Part shown: positions 43,533 through 53,064 of the stretch, piece by piece
How positions within the stretch are numbered: the stretch's first letter is position 1
Layout: the number at the start of each line of letters is the position of its first letter
Source: Lysobacter sp. Root494
GTDB taxonomy: Bacteria; Pseudomonadota; Gammaproteobacteria; Xanthomonadales; Xanthomonadaceae
Assembly: GCF_001427225.1 (NCBI RefSeq)
Contig: NZ_LMFH01000005.1
Location: 733,325 to 797,324 of the forward strand
Direction of reading: 5' to 3'
Length of the DNA: 64,000 bases
Position numbers and translations under genes: made by a program
Notes under the pieces: model-generated
The model's database searches: none
What the model saw: the letters and a program-made list of their open reading frames with translations, nothing else
What the model was told of the DNA's origin: nothing

Positions 43533-44315
43533 ATGCTGGTTGCCATCACCCGCGAAGTCAGCCCCAGCCTCGGCGATTGCCAGCTCACGCACGTGGCCCG
43601 CGCGCCGATCGACGTGACGCGCGCGGCGGCGCAGCACCGCGCGTACCAGCGCGTGCTTGCTTCACTGGGCTGCCGGGTGCTCACTCTCGAGGCCGAGCCA
43701 TCGATGCCCGACGCGGTGTTCGTCGAGGATGTCGCGATCGTGCTCGACGAAGTCGCGGTGATGACGCGTCCGGGTGCGGAGTCGCGGCGCGGCGAGGGTG
43801 CGAGTGTCGCGGAACTGCTTGCGCGTTACCGGCCTCTCCGGCGCATCGAAGCGCCGGGCACGATCGATGGCGGTGATGTGCTGCGTGTCGGGCGCGCGAT
43901 TTATGTCGGCCAGTCCGGACGCAGCAACGCGGAGGGAATCTCGCAGCTGCAGCAAGCCGTCGTCGAATTTGGCTATCGCGTGCAATCCGTGCCGATTCGC
44001 GGCTGCCTGCACCTCAAGTCGGCGGTCACCGCCGTGCGCGACGACATGCTGTTGCTGCATCCGGCATGGGTCGATCCGGCTTCGTTCCCCGGCTTCAACA
44101 TCATCGAAGTCCATCCGGAAGAAGAGCACGCTGCGAACATCCTGCGCATCGGTGACGTCGCGCTGATGCCCGCCTGTTTTCCGCGCACCGCGCACAGGCT
44201 TCGCGATGCCGACGTGGAAGTGGTGACGGTGGATGTTTCGGAGTTGCAGAAGGCGGAAGGCGCGACCACGTGTTGCAGCCTGGTGTTCGAGGAAGCGGTT
44301 TCCACGCAATGCTAA
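43533..44315 (+). CDS. Dimethylarginine dimethylaminohydrolase (DDAH)
   Basis: 260 residues from ATG 43533; an open frame upstream is not family-like. Guanidino-group hydrolase features: MPDAVFVEDVAIV (substrate Asp/Glu), GTIDGGDVL, CLHLKSAVT (catalytic His) and TTCCSLVFEE, in which Cys247 fits the C-x-S-L nucleophile of DDAH. It hydrolyses methylated arginines to citrulline and methylamines, or possibly arginine itself. No arginine catabolic genes are nearby. Confidence 0.9.
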   Translation: MLVAITREVSPSLGDCQLTHVARAPIDVTRAAAQHRAYQRVLASLGCRVLTLEAEPSMPDAVFVEDVAIVLDEVAVMTRPGAESRRGEGASVAELLARYRPLRRIEAPGTIDGGDVLRVGRAIYVGQSGRSNAEGISQLQQAVVEFGYRVQSVPIRGCLHLKSAVTAVRDDMLLLHPAWVDPASFPGFNIIEVHPEEEHAANILRIGDVALMPACFPRTAHRLRDADVEVVTVDVSELQKAEGATTCCSLVFEEAVSTQC

Positions 44316-44346
44316 GCTCGCCGCATCTGATCAGGGGAGTTGCGAC

Positions 44347-44499
44347 ATGAGCTGGATCGGCATCGTTCTGGTGGTCCTCGGCCTGTACCTTGCCTTCAAG
44401 GTGGCCGGCTTTTTCTTCAAGCTGCTGATGTGGGCCCTGGTGATCTTCGGCATCTACTGGTTCGCCGCGCCGTACCTCGGATTTCCGCAGCTTTTCTGA
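44347..44499 (+). CDS. Small hydrophobic membrane protein, 50 aa
   Basis: MSWIGIVLVVLGLYLAFKVAGFFFKLLMWALVIFGIYWFAAPYLGFPQLF: two tightly packed membrane segments with few charges. RBS GGGGAG 5 nt ahead of the ATG. Proteins of this length and start are frequent in Lysobacter relatives, but no function is known. It lies 31 nt after the DDAH gene on the same strand and may share its transcript. Confidence 0.75.
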   Translation: MSWIGIVLVVLGLYLAFKVAGFFFKLLMWALVIFGIYWFAAPYLGFPQLF

Positions 44500-44514
44500 T
44501 CCGCATCGGTCGCG

Positions 44515-45266
44515 TTAGACCCACTCGCGTGAGGGCAGCGTGTATCGGCGTTGCGGCCGGCCGACGAGGTCGAGGAAGTTGTTGAACACCGCGTCGGCCT
44601 GGTTCTGCATCGTGTGGATGTGTTGTTTCGTCAGCGATCGGATCGCGGCCTCGTCCGTATGACCCATCGCAGCAAGTTCGTCCCGATACACCGGGTTGGC
44701 GAGCCAGCGCTCGATCAGCGGTTCGTCCATCTCCAGGTGGAACTGGAACCCGTAGGCGTTGTCGCCATGACGGAATGCCTGCGCATCGCAGCTGTCGGTG
44801 CGGGCGAGATGCGCCGCACCCTGCGGCACTTCGAAACGATAGCTGTGCCACTGGAAGACGGAAGTTTCCTCGCCCAGTGGCGCTAGCACGGGATCACGCC
44901 GTCCCGCTTCCGTGGTCCGTAGGCGATACCAGCCGATTTCGGGCTGTGGAATACGCTGCACCGGAGCACCCAGCACGTGCGCCAGCAATTGCGCCCCGAG
45001 GCAGATGCCAAGCACCGGCTTGTCCTGCGCCAGCATGCGTTCGATCGCGCGCAGCTCGGTGAGCAGGTGCTGCCGGTGCTCGCGGTCTTCGACATTCATC
45101 GGTCCGCCGAGCACGACCAGTCCGCGATAACGATCGACGTTCGGTTCCGCATCCGGCTGCCGCTCGAGTTGACGAAACGGATGCGGTGTCCGCGTCCACG
45201 GATCAGCGGATCGAGCGTGCCTAGTGGCTCGGCGGCAACGTGCTGGAAGACGAGGATGCGGGACAT
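44515..45266 (-). pseudogene. Class I glutamine amidotransferase, frameshifted
   Basis: From ATG 45266 the frame reads MSRILVFQHVAAEPLGTLDPL...RGHRIRFVN, the usual start of GMP-synthase-like amidotransferases, then breaks. At 45167-45168 one base is missing: in the next frame the expected F-E-R-x-P-D-A-E-P-N-V-D-R-Y-R-GLVVLGGPMNVED follows. The nucleophile elbow GICLGAQLLAH, HSYRFEVP and GFQFHLEMDEPL (catalytic Cys, His, Glu) are intact downstream. The C-terminal piece alone (199 aa from 45114) lacks the first strand of the Rossmann-like core. This may be a real mutation or a sequencing error. Confidence 0.85.
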
Positions 45267-45340
45267 GCTCGGATGGATCGGTGTGATGGCGTAGTCGACC
45301 GAGCTTAGCCGTGCGCGAAATGAAACAGCGAACTGGCCGT

Positions 45341-45369
45341 CAACAAAAGGGCGGTTATTCACCGCCCTT
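45341..45369 (-). terminator. Rho-independent terminator of deaD
   Basis: A 9-bp stem (AAGGGCGGT / ACCGCCCTT) and 5-nt loop. On the minus strand it is followed by TTTTGTTG, beginning 10 nt after the deaD stop. Confidence 0.85.
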
Positions 45370-45378
45370 ACTGTTGCT

Positions 45379-47328
45379 TCAGCGTTGATCCGGCCTGAAC
45401 TTCCGCGGCTTCGCGCCACCCGGGCGCGGCCCGCGCGGTGGACGCGAGTCGCCGTCGGCACGATGCGGACGCTGCCGGTTGCCGCCTTCGCCCGGACGGC
45501 TGATGAGCAGCGGCTGGCCCGCGACGCGCACTCGCTTGAGGTGCTCCATCACTTCGCGCGGCATGCCTTCGGGCAGGTCGATGAGGCTGTGGTCGTCGCG
45601 GATGTCGATGCGGCCGATGTAGCGGCTTTCCAGATCAGCTTCATTGGCGATCGCGCCGACGATGTTGCCGGGCTTCACGCCGTGGCGGTGGCCGACTTCG
45701 ATGCGGAAGGTCTCCATGCCGGCTTCGGACTCGCGGCGTTCTTCGCGCGGCTGGCGCGAAGCAGGTGCTTCATCGCTGAAGAACGCTTCGCCTTCGTTGC
45801 GGGAGGGTCCCGTGGCGCGCGGCGGCGTGGGTGTCCACTGCTCGCGAGGAGCGCCGCGCTCCGGTGCGCCACGTTCCGGTCCGGTACGTTCGAAGCCGCT
45901 GCGCGATCCACGCGGGCCGCGTTCGGCGCCCTCGCGCGATCGGGTGTCGTCCTGGAATCCTGCGGGACGCAGCTTCTCCGCGGTCGCCTGCAGCAGCAGC
46001 GGCATGTCGCCCTGGACCAGCTTGGCGAGCGCCGCCGCGATTTCCACGGCAGGCACGTTCTGTTCGCGCTCGTAGCGTTCGACGAGGTCGCGGAACATCG
46101 CCAGGCCGTCACTTTCTAGCGCGGTGGTGATTCGCCCGAGGAACTTCGACACGCGTTGTTCGTTCACCGTCTCGATGCTGGGCAGCTGCATCGGCTCGAT
46201 TGGTTGGCGTGTCGCCCGCTCGATCGCGCGCAACATGCCGCGCTCGCGCGGAGCGACGAACAGAATCGCCTCGCCCTTGCGGCCCGCGCGGCCGGTGCGG
46301 CCGATGCGGTGGACATAGCTTTCGGTGTCGTACGGGATGTCGTAGTTCATCACGTGGCTGATGCGCTCGACATCGAGTCCGCGCGCGGCGACGTCGGTGG
46401 CCACCAGGACGTCGATGCGGCCATCCTTGAGCTGCGCGATGGTGCGTTCACGCGCCTTCTGGTCCATGTCGCCGTTGATGGCGGCGGCGGAGATGCCGCG
46501 CGCCGACAGCTTGTCGGCCAGCTCCTGCGTGGCCAGCTTGGTCCGCGCGAACACGATCATCGCGTCGTAGGGCTCGGCCTCCAGGATGCGGGTCATCGCA
46601 TCGAGCTTATGCACGCCGCTGACCGCCCAGTAACGCTGGCGGATATTGGCGGCGGTGGTGGTCGTCGTCTTGATCGCGACTTCCACGGGTTCATGCAGGT
46701 AGGTCTGCGCGATGCGCTTGATCTGCGGCGGCATCGTCGCGGAGAACAACGCAACCTGGCGCGTCTCCGGGATCTTCTTCAGCACGGCTTCGACATCGTC
46801 GATGAAGCCCATGCGCAGCATCTCGTCGGCTTCGTCGAGCACCAGGCAGCGCAGCTGCGAGAGGTCGAGCGAACCGCGGTTGAGGTGGTCGATCACGCGT
46901 CCGGGCGTGCCGACGACGACATGCACGCCGCGCTTCAGTGACGCCAGCTGCGGCGTGTAGCTCTGGCCGCCGTAGATCGGCAGCACGTGGAAGCCGGGCA
47001 GGTGGTGCGCGTACTTCTGGAAGGCTTCGGCGACCTGGATCGCGAGTTCGCGTGTCGGCGCCAGCACCAGCGCCTGCGGCTTCTGCTGCGCCGGATCGAT
47101 GCGCGCGAGGATCGGCAGCGCGAAGGCGGCGGTCTTGCCGGTGCCGGTCTGCGCCGTGCCGAGCACGTCCTTTCCGGCCATCAGCGGCGGAATGGTCGCG
47201 GCCTGGATGGGCGAGGGGGTCTCGTAGCCGACGTCGGACAGGGCGCGAAGCAGGGTGTCGGGGAGGCCGAGGTCGGTGAACTTGACGGAAGGCGCGTCTG
47301 CGGCGCTGGGAGGTGTTGTGGCGCTCAT
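45379..47328 (-). CDS. deaD: ATP-dependent RNA helicase DeaD (CsdA)
   Basis: 649 residues. Helicase core: FTDLGLPDTLLRALSDVGYETPSPIQAATIP, AQTGTGKT, PTRELA, TPGRVIDHL, DEAD, SATMP, LVATDVAARGLDVE, HRIGRTGRAG. After residue about 400 comes a helical dimerisation-type region, an Arg/Gly/Glu-rich linker, and the RNA-binding RRM-like domain (FRIEVGHRHGVKPGNIVGAIANEADLESRYIGRIDI) typical of DeaD/CsdA. A basic Pro/Arg tail closes it. It remodels RNA in large-subunit assembly and in cold degradosomes. The third DEAD-box helicase of the window. Confidence 0.95.
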   Translation of the reverse strand: MSATTPPSAADAPSVKFTDLGLPDTLLRALSDVGYETPSPIQAATIPPLMAGKDVLGTAQTGTGKTAAFALPILARIDPAQQKPQALVLAPTRELAIQVAEAFQKYAHHLPGFHVLPIYGGQSYTPQLASLKRGVHVVVGTPGRVIDHLNRGSLDLSQLRCLVLDEADEMLRMGFIDDVEAVLKKIPETRQVALFSATMPPQIKRIAQTYLHEPVEVAIKTTTTTAANIRQRYWAVSGVHKLDAMTRILEAEPYDAMIVFARTKLATQELADKLSARGISAAAINGDMDQKARERTIAQLKDGRIDVLVATDVAARGLDVERISHVMNYDIPYDTESYVHRIGRTGRAGRKGEAILFVAPRERGMLRAIERATRQPIEPMQLPSIETVNEQRVSKFLGRITTALESDGLAMFRDLVERYEREQNVPAVEIAAALAKLVQGDMPLLLQATAEKLRPAGFQDDTRSREGAERGPRGSRSGFERTGPERGAPERGAPREQWTPTPPRATGPSRNEGEAFFSDEAPASRQPREERRESEAGMETFRIEVGHRHGVKPGNIVGAIANEADLESRYIGRIDIRDDHSLIDLPEGMPREVMEHLKRVRVAGQPLLISRPGEGGNRQRPHRADGDSRPPRGPRPGGAKPRKFRPDQR

Positions 47329-47429
47329 GGCAGCCTCGATGGCGCCGGCGCTCTGCCGGACTGGGACGCGATTGTAACGTTCCGCACCCGAGCCCAGGCT
47401 CCACGCGGCATTCGCGCCCCTGGTGTCGC

Positions 47430-48512
47430 TCAGGCTCGCACGATCCGGTTGCGGCCTGCCTGCTTGGCCTGCAACAGGGCGGCATCGGCGCGTTGGGTGG
47501 CGGTTTCCAGCGATTCGGCAGGATGCGCCTGCGTGACGCCTGCGCTGACGGTCACGCGCACGGGTTCGCCCAGCGTTTCGATCGCGCGGCGGATGCGCTC
47601 GGCTACGCGATGGGCATCCTCGACCGTGGTATCCGCAAGCAGGGCGACGAACTCCTCGCCACCCACGCGCGCCACCACGTCGTGGCCGCGCAGGTGCTGT
47701 TTCAACAATGTGCTCACGCGCTGCAGCACCGCGTCGCCCGTCGCGTGTCCATGCTGGTCGTTGACATGCTTGAAATGGTCGATGTCGAAGAAGATCACCG
47801 ACAGCGGACGTCCGCTGGATTCATGTTCGCGATGCAGGCGCGCCGACCTGGCTTCCCACCCCTCGCGATTCGCGACGCCGGTGAGCGAGTCCTGGTGCAG
47901 GCGGCGCAGCAGGCGTTGCCGATGGATGAAGATGTCGAGCGTGGCATGCAGCGTCGCACTGCGCTGGACCATGCCGATCAGGATGCCGACGGCCGAGAAC
48001 AGCAGGTACGCGACCCACAATCCTACCGGCGCGGCGAGATAGAGCAGCAGGGCGAACATCGGCAGGCACAGGCCCGCTGCGACACCTATCGCGGTCGAAC
48101 GACGCACGCAGTTGGGCAGCAGGATGATGGCCATCAGCATCACCGCGACATGGGTGAGGCTGAGCTTGGCGGGCTCAAGCGCGGTGAGTACGGCGATCGC
48201 GATACCGAACGTCAGCGCATAGGCGATGCCAACGGCTTCACCCATCCGGCTGATGTCGTAGCGGCGCAGCAGCGCGGCGAGACAGAGCAGCGCGACGATC
48301 AGGCACAGGCGCGCCAGCAAGGTCGTGTGCGCGACCGGCCCGAGCACGGCGTAGTCGCGGATCCAGCCCACCGCGAACAGCAACGGCATGCTGAAGGTCA
48401 GCAGCGTGACGCCGCCGCGCAGCTTGGCATGGGTGAAGGCATGGAAGCGGCGATATTCGGCGGGAGAGAGCGCACTCATCCTGTATTTCCGGTAAGCGAA
48501 CACGGATGTCAT
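47430..48512 (-). CDS. Membrane-anchored diguanylate cyclase (GGDEF)
   Basis: 360 residues from ATG 48512 (GGGAGA upstream). Six hydrophobic segments (about 30-190) form a MASE-like membrane sensor. The GGDEF domain carries the active motif GGEEF (VARVGGEEFVALL) and the metal/GTP residues DIDHFKHVND. RxxD upstream of GGEEF is not obvious, so product inhibition may be lost. It makes cyclic di-GMP. The signal sensed is unknown. It is divergent from selO. Confidence 0.9.
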   Translation of the reverse strand: MTSVFAYRKYRMSALSPAEYRRFHAFTHAKLRGGVTLLTFSMPLLFAVGWIRDYAVLGPVAHTTLLARLCLIVALLCLAALLRRYDISRMGEAVGIAYALTFGIAIAVLTALEPAKLSLTHVAVMLMAIILLPNCVRRSTAIGVAAGLCLPMFALLLYLAAPVGLWVAYLLFSAVGILIGMVQRSATLHATLDIFIHRQRLLRRLHQDSLTGVANREGWEARSARLHREHESSGRPLSVIFFDIDHFKHVNDQHGHATGDAVLQRVSTLLKQHLRGHDVVARVGGEEFVALLADTTVEDAHRVAERIRRAIETLGEPVRVTVSAGVTQAHPAESLETATQRADAALLQAKQAGRNRIVRA

Positions 48513-48590
48513 GGGTTCTCCCTGCCCGGCGCTGCTGGCGGGCTCGCTGCAAATTGCCGCTTGCCGGCTTAACCGGGCGTGTCCCCGGGC

Positions 48591-50201
<1,611 letters not shown>

Positions 50202-50206
50202 TTCAA

Positions 50207-50266
50207 CGCAGGAGCGCCCTTGGGCGCGACCGGCATCAGGCATCGCGCCCAAGGGGCGCTCCTACG
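50207..50266. repeat. REP-like hairpin element
   Basis: Inverted arms AGGAGCGCCC-TTGGGCGCGA (50210-50229) and its complement at 50243-50263, differing by one extra base, enclose a 13-nt spacer. GTAGGAGCG-type palindromes are common extragenic repeats in xanthomonads and pseudomonads. It starts 6 nt after selO and may act as its terminator. Confidence 0.8.
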
Positions 50267-50384
50267 GGCGGCGCCATCTGGGCGGTGCGAACGGTAACGG
50301 CCGGAATCAGCGCCCGGCCATCGACAGTCAATTCGCAGGGGGCTCGCGGCCCGCATCGCGGGCCCGCGAACGGCACCGCCGGCA

Positions 50385-50489
50385 TCAATTCTTGCCGGAC
50401 TTCTTCTCGCTCTTTTCCGCGCGCTTTTCCTTCAGCGTCTTGGTTGGCTTCTTCTTCTGTTCCTTCTTCTTGTCCAAACCCTTGGCCAT
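50385..50489 (-). CDS. Tiny Lys-rich protein, 34 aa
   Basis: Reads MAKGLDKKKEQKKKPTKTLK... and ends KKSGKN, about 45% Lys. RBS-like GGAGAC lies 6-11 nt upstream of ATG 50489. The pattern resembles the Lys-rich protein at 16557 (both start MAK and are helical and basic) but without clear alignment. Too short for automatic calling. Could bind RNA or DNA. It is isolated between selO and the S8 protease gene. Confidence 0.65.
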   Translation of the reverse strand: MAKGLDKKKEQKKKPTKTLKEKRAEKSEKKSGKN

Positions 50490-50645
50490 GGTCGTCTCCC
50501 GCTATCGCTGGCGCGACGACATGCCGCGCCTGCGGCGAGTATGCGCCGCGCCGCGATGAGTCGTCAGCCGATCATTGAATCCACTGCTGCGGTGTCATGA
50601 CGGGCGGGGCATGCACATGCCCGGAATCCGTCGCATTCCTAACGA

Positions 50646-50672
50646 GAACGGCCGGGAAATCCCCGGCCGTTC
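50646..50672 (-). terminator. Hairpin terminator of the S8 protease gene
   Basis: An 11-bp stem (GAACGGCCGGG / CCCGGCCGTTC) with a 5-nt loop, 17 nt past the stop. On the minus strand only TCGTTAGG follows, so the U-tract is poor. Confidence 0.65.
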
Positions 50673-50688
50673 GTCGCGTGCCGCTGCC

Positions 50689-52779
50689 TTACGGCGTAGG
50701 GGTCACGGTCGCGCGGGTGATGGTGCTGTCGAGCGTGTAGTTCGCCAGTACCGTCGTGAAGCCCTTCACCAGGTACTTGTAGGTGCCAGGCCGGGTCACG
50801 GCGAATTCCAGCACTTCCGGGTTGTCGAGCGAGGCGCCCGAGGCGACTTCGTTGCCATCCGGATCGACCAGCGCGAAGTCCACGTCCACGCCGCCGTCCC
50901 ACGCCAGCACCGCCTTGATCGAGATCGCGCTGGCGTCGACATCGAACGGGAACTCGTCGACTTCCATCGCCTGTTCGACGGACGGTCCCAGCGAGCCCGT
51001 GAAGCGGGTGGTGGTATCGCTTAGCGTGACGTTGGCGGGGAAGAGCTTGCCTTCAGTCAACGTCCCGTCGAAATAGACGTTGCCCGAAATGCCGCGCACT
51101 TCCACGGTATGCACGCCGGCGCCCAGCCCGGTGATGGGGAAGCTGTTCCGGACGCGCGGCGTCGCGTTGTAGAAGCTGAGGCGGCCGACGTTCGCGCCGT
51201 CGACATACACGTCGGCCAGTCCGCCCTTGGCATCCTGCGGATACAGGATCTGCGCCGCTCCGCCCTGGAAGGCCAGGTTCACGCGCGGAACCGACTTCTT
51301 CGACACCGTGCCCTTGCGATAGGCGCCGTTGGTCGCGCCGGCGTCGGCCATGCTTGTCCAGGTGCCGCCGTAGGTGAGCAACGAGTGGTTGTCCGGGGAA
51401 ATGATCCATGCGCCCTGGCTCGACCACTTGGTGATGCCCTTGAGGAAATCGCGCCGCTGGCCGGTGGTCTTCGACGCCAGGTCCACCGCGGCGAGCACGT
51501 TGATGTAGCCCCCGCCGACCCAGTGGTACGGGTAGTTCATCGGATTGGCGGTTTTCACCAGGATGTCCTCGATCTGGTCGGGCGACAGGTCCGGGTTGGC
51601 TTCGAGCAGCAGCGTCGCGACGCCGGCGACGAAGGGCGTCGCCATGCTCGTGCCGCTCATGCCCGCGTAATAGGCGGTGTAGGTTGGATAGGCAGGATCC
51701 AGCACCGGGCCGAGCTTCGGCAGCGGCGTGTTCAGCGCATGGGTGGAAACGATGTCCGAACCCGGCGCGATGAGATCAACGTGCTTGTAGAAATCACCGG
51801 CAATGCCGCGGCTGGAAAAGTCGGACAGGTCCTTCGACTTGGTGCCCGAACCGACATCGATCACCCACGGCACCAGTGCGTACGGATTGATTGTGTTTTC
51901 GGCCGGGCCGTCATTGCCTGCGGCGAAAGTCACCACCATGCCGCGCCGGTAGGCCTCGTAGCTCGCCTTGTTCACCGGGTTGTTCGGATCGTAGACGCTG
52001 GTGGACGAGCCCCACGAATTGGTGATGACGTCGATCCCGTACTTCTGCTGGTTGGTCAGCGCGTAGTCGAAACCCTGCAGCGAGAACAGGATGTTGATGC
52101 CCTCGCCGGTGCCGATGCCGACGATCTTCGAATCCGGCGCGATGCCGGCGTAGTAGCGCGCACGTCGCGTATCCGTCAGCGAGGCATCGCCGGTGCCGCC
52201 AGTGATGCCGGCGACGTGCGTGCCGTGTCCGCTGGAGGTATCGGTGGTCTGCTGGCCTTCCAGATAGGCGGAAATGCCGCCGGCGAGGCCAAGGTCGCCG
52301 ACGACCTTCACGTTCTGGATGACCTTGGTGCCGAACTTCAGGTCCGGATGCGTGGCATCCACGCCGGAGTCGATGATGGCGATCACGCCGTCCTTGCCCT
52401 TCAGTCCGATGAAGTCGTGGACCTTGTGGCCGCCGGTGATCTCGCCGGCCTCATAGTTGAAGTACTTCAACGGCGCATCGAAGTAGATGCTTTCGACACC
52501 GCTCCACTGCGCGACCTGGCGCACCTGCGAGGACGTCAGGAGCGCGCCGGCCATCGGCAGCGACTTCAGTGGCAGGAGCGAGTGGGTCAGGGTGGACAGG
52601 CGCGACATCTGCGAGCGGTCGCTGAAGGTCACGATGACACGATGGGTCGGGTAGGCATCCAGCCGCTGTTGCAGGTCCTTGGAGATGATCGCGTCGGCCT
52701 GGGCCGCGACCGGCAGCGCAAGGCTGGCGGCAATGGCAAGGCCGAGCAAGGAACGGGAAACCACGGAGCGGCGGTGCAT
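50689..52779 (-). CDS. Secreted S8 (subtilisin-like) serine protease
   Basis: 696 residues from ATG 52779 (AAGAGGTC upstream). Signal peptide to about residue 27 (LALPVAAQA). A propeptide-like part follows, then the catalytic triad Asp137 (IAIIDSGVDATHPD), His185 (SSGHGTHVAGI) and Ser378 (GMSGTSMATPFVAG), with oxyanion Asn289 (AAGNDGP). Beyond about 420 lie beta-rich C-terminal modules, with DGGVDVDFALVDPDGNEV...PGTYKYLVKGF near the end resembling a pre-peptidase/P-type domain. An extracellular endoprotease, in keeping with a predatory or lytic lifestyle. Confidence 0.93.
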   Translation of the reverse strand: MHRRSVVSRSLLGLAIAASLALPVAAQADAIISKDLQQRLDAYPTHRVIVTFSDRSQMSRLSTLTHSLLPLKSLPMAGALLTSSQVRQVAQWSGVESIYFDAPLKYFNYEAGEITGGHKVHDFIGLKGKDGVIAIIDSGVDATHPDLKFGTKVIQNVKVVGDLGLAGGISAYLEGQQTTDTSSGHGTHVAGITGGTGDASLTDTRRARYYAGIAPDSKIVGIGTGEGINILFSLQGFDYALTNQQKYGIDVITNSWGSSTSVYDPNNPVNKASYEAYRRGMVVTFAAGNDGPAENTINPYALVPWVIDVGSGTKSKDLSDFSSRGIAGDFYKHVDLIAPGSDIVSTHALNTPLPKLGPVLDPAYPTYTAYYAGMSGTSMATPFVAGVATLLLEANPDLSPDQIEDILVKTANPMNYPYHWVGGGYINVLAAVDLASKTTGQRRDFLKGITKWSSQGAWIISPDNHSLLTYGGTWTSMADAGATNGAYRKGTVSKKSVPRVNLAFQGGAAQILYPQDAKGGLADVYVDGANVGRLSFYNATPRVRNSFPITGLGAGVHTVEVRGISGNVYFDGTLTEGKLFPANVTLSDTTTRFTGSLGPSVEQAMEVDEFPFDVDASAISIKAVLAWDGGVDVDFALVDPDGNEVASGASLDNPEVLEFAVTRPGTYKYLVKGFTTVLANYTLDSTITRATVTPTP

Positions 52780-53064
52780 GGCGGACCTCTTGATGGATGG
52801 GTACGCCCCAATGTCGCCAGTTGCACCTGCGGCTGCATCGGTGACTTCCCCCGGACCCGGGACAGTGAAAACCCCCATCCGATACAGGATGGAATGCCTT
52901 CGTTTTGCGGCTTTTGCAGATGGCCGTGCCCATGGCTCGCAAATGAGGCGGTTGCGGCAATCCGCCTCTCCGCATCGCCACATTCATGTTCAACAACGAA
53001 GGCTTGCTGCGGTTTTGCACCAGCCGGCAGCCGGACGGGCGCCTGGCCTGCGTAAAATGCCGCC

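Noticed and set aside
51109-53055. A 648-codon open frame opposite the S8 protease
   Set aside because: The minus-strand frame has a signal peptide and a full catalytic triad; the plus frame shows only Gly/Arg/Val-rich shadow composition.
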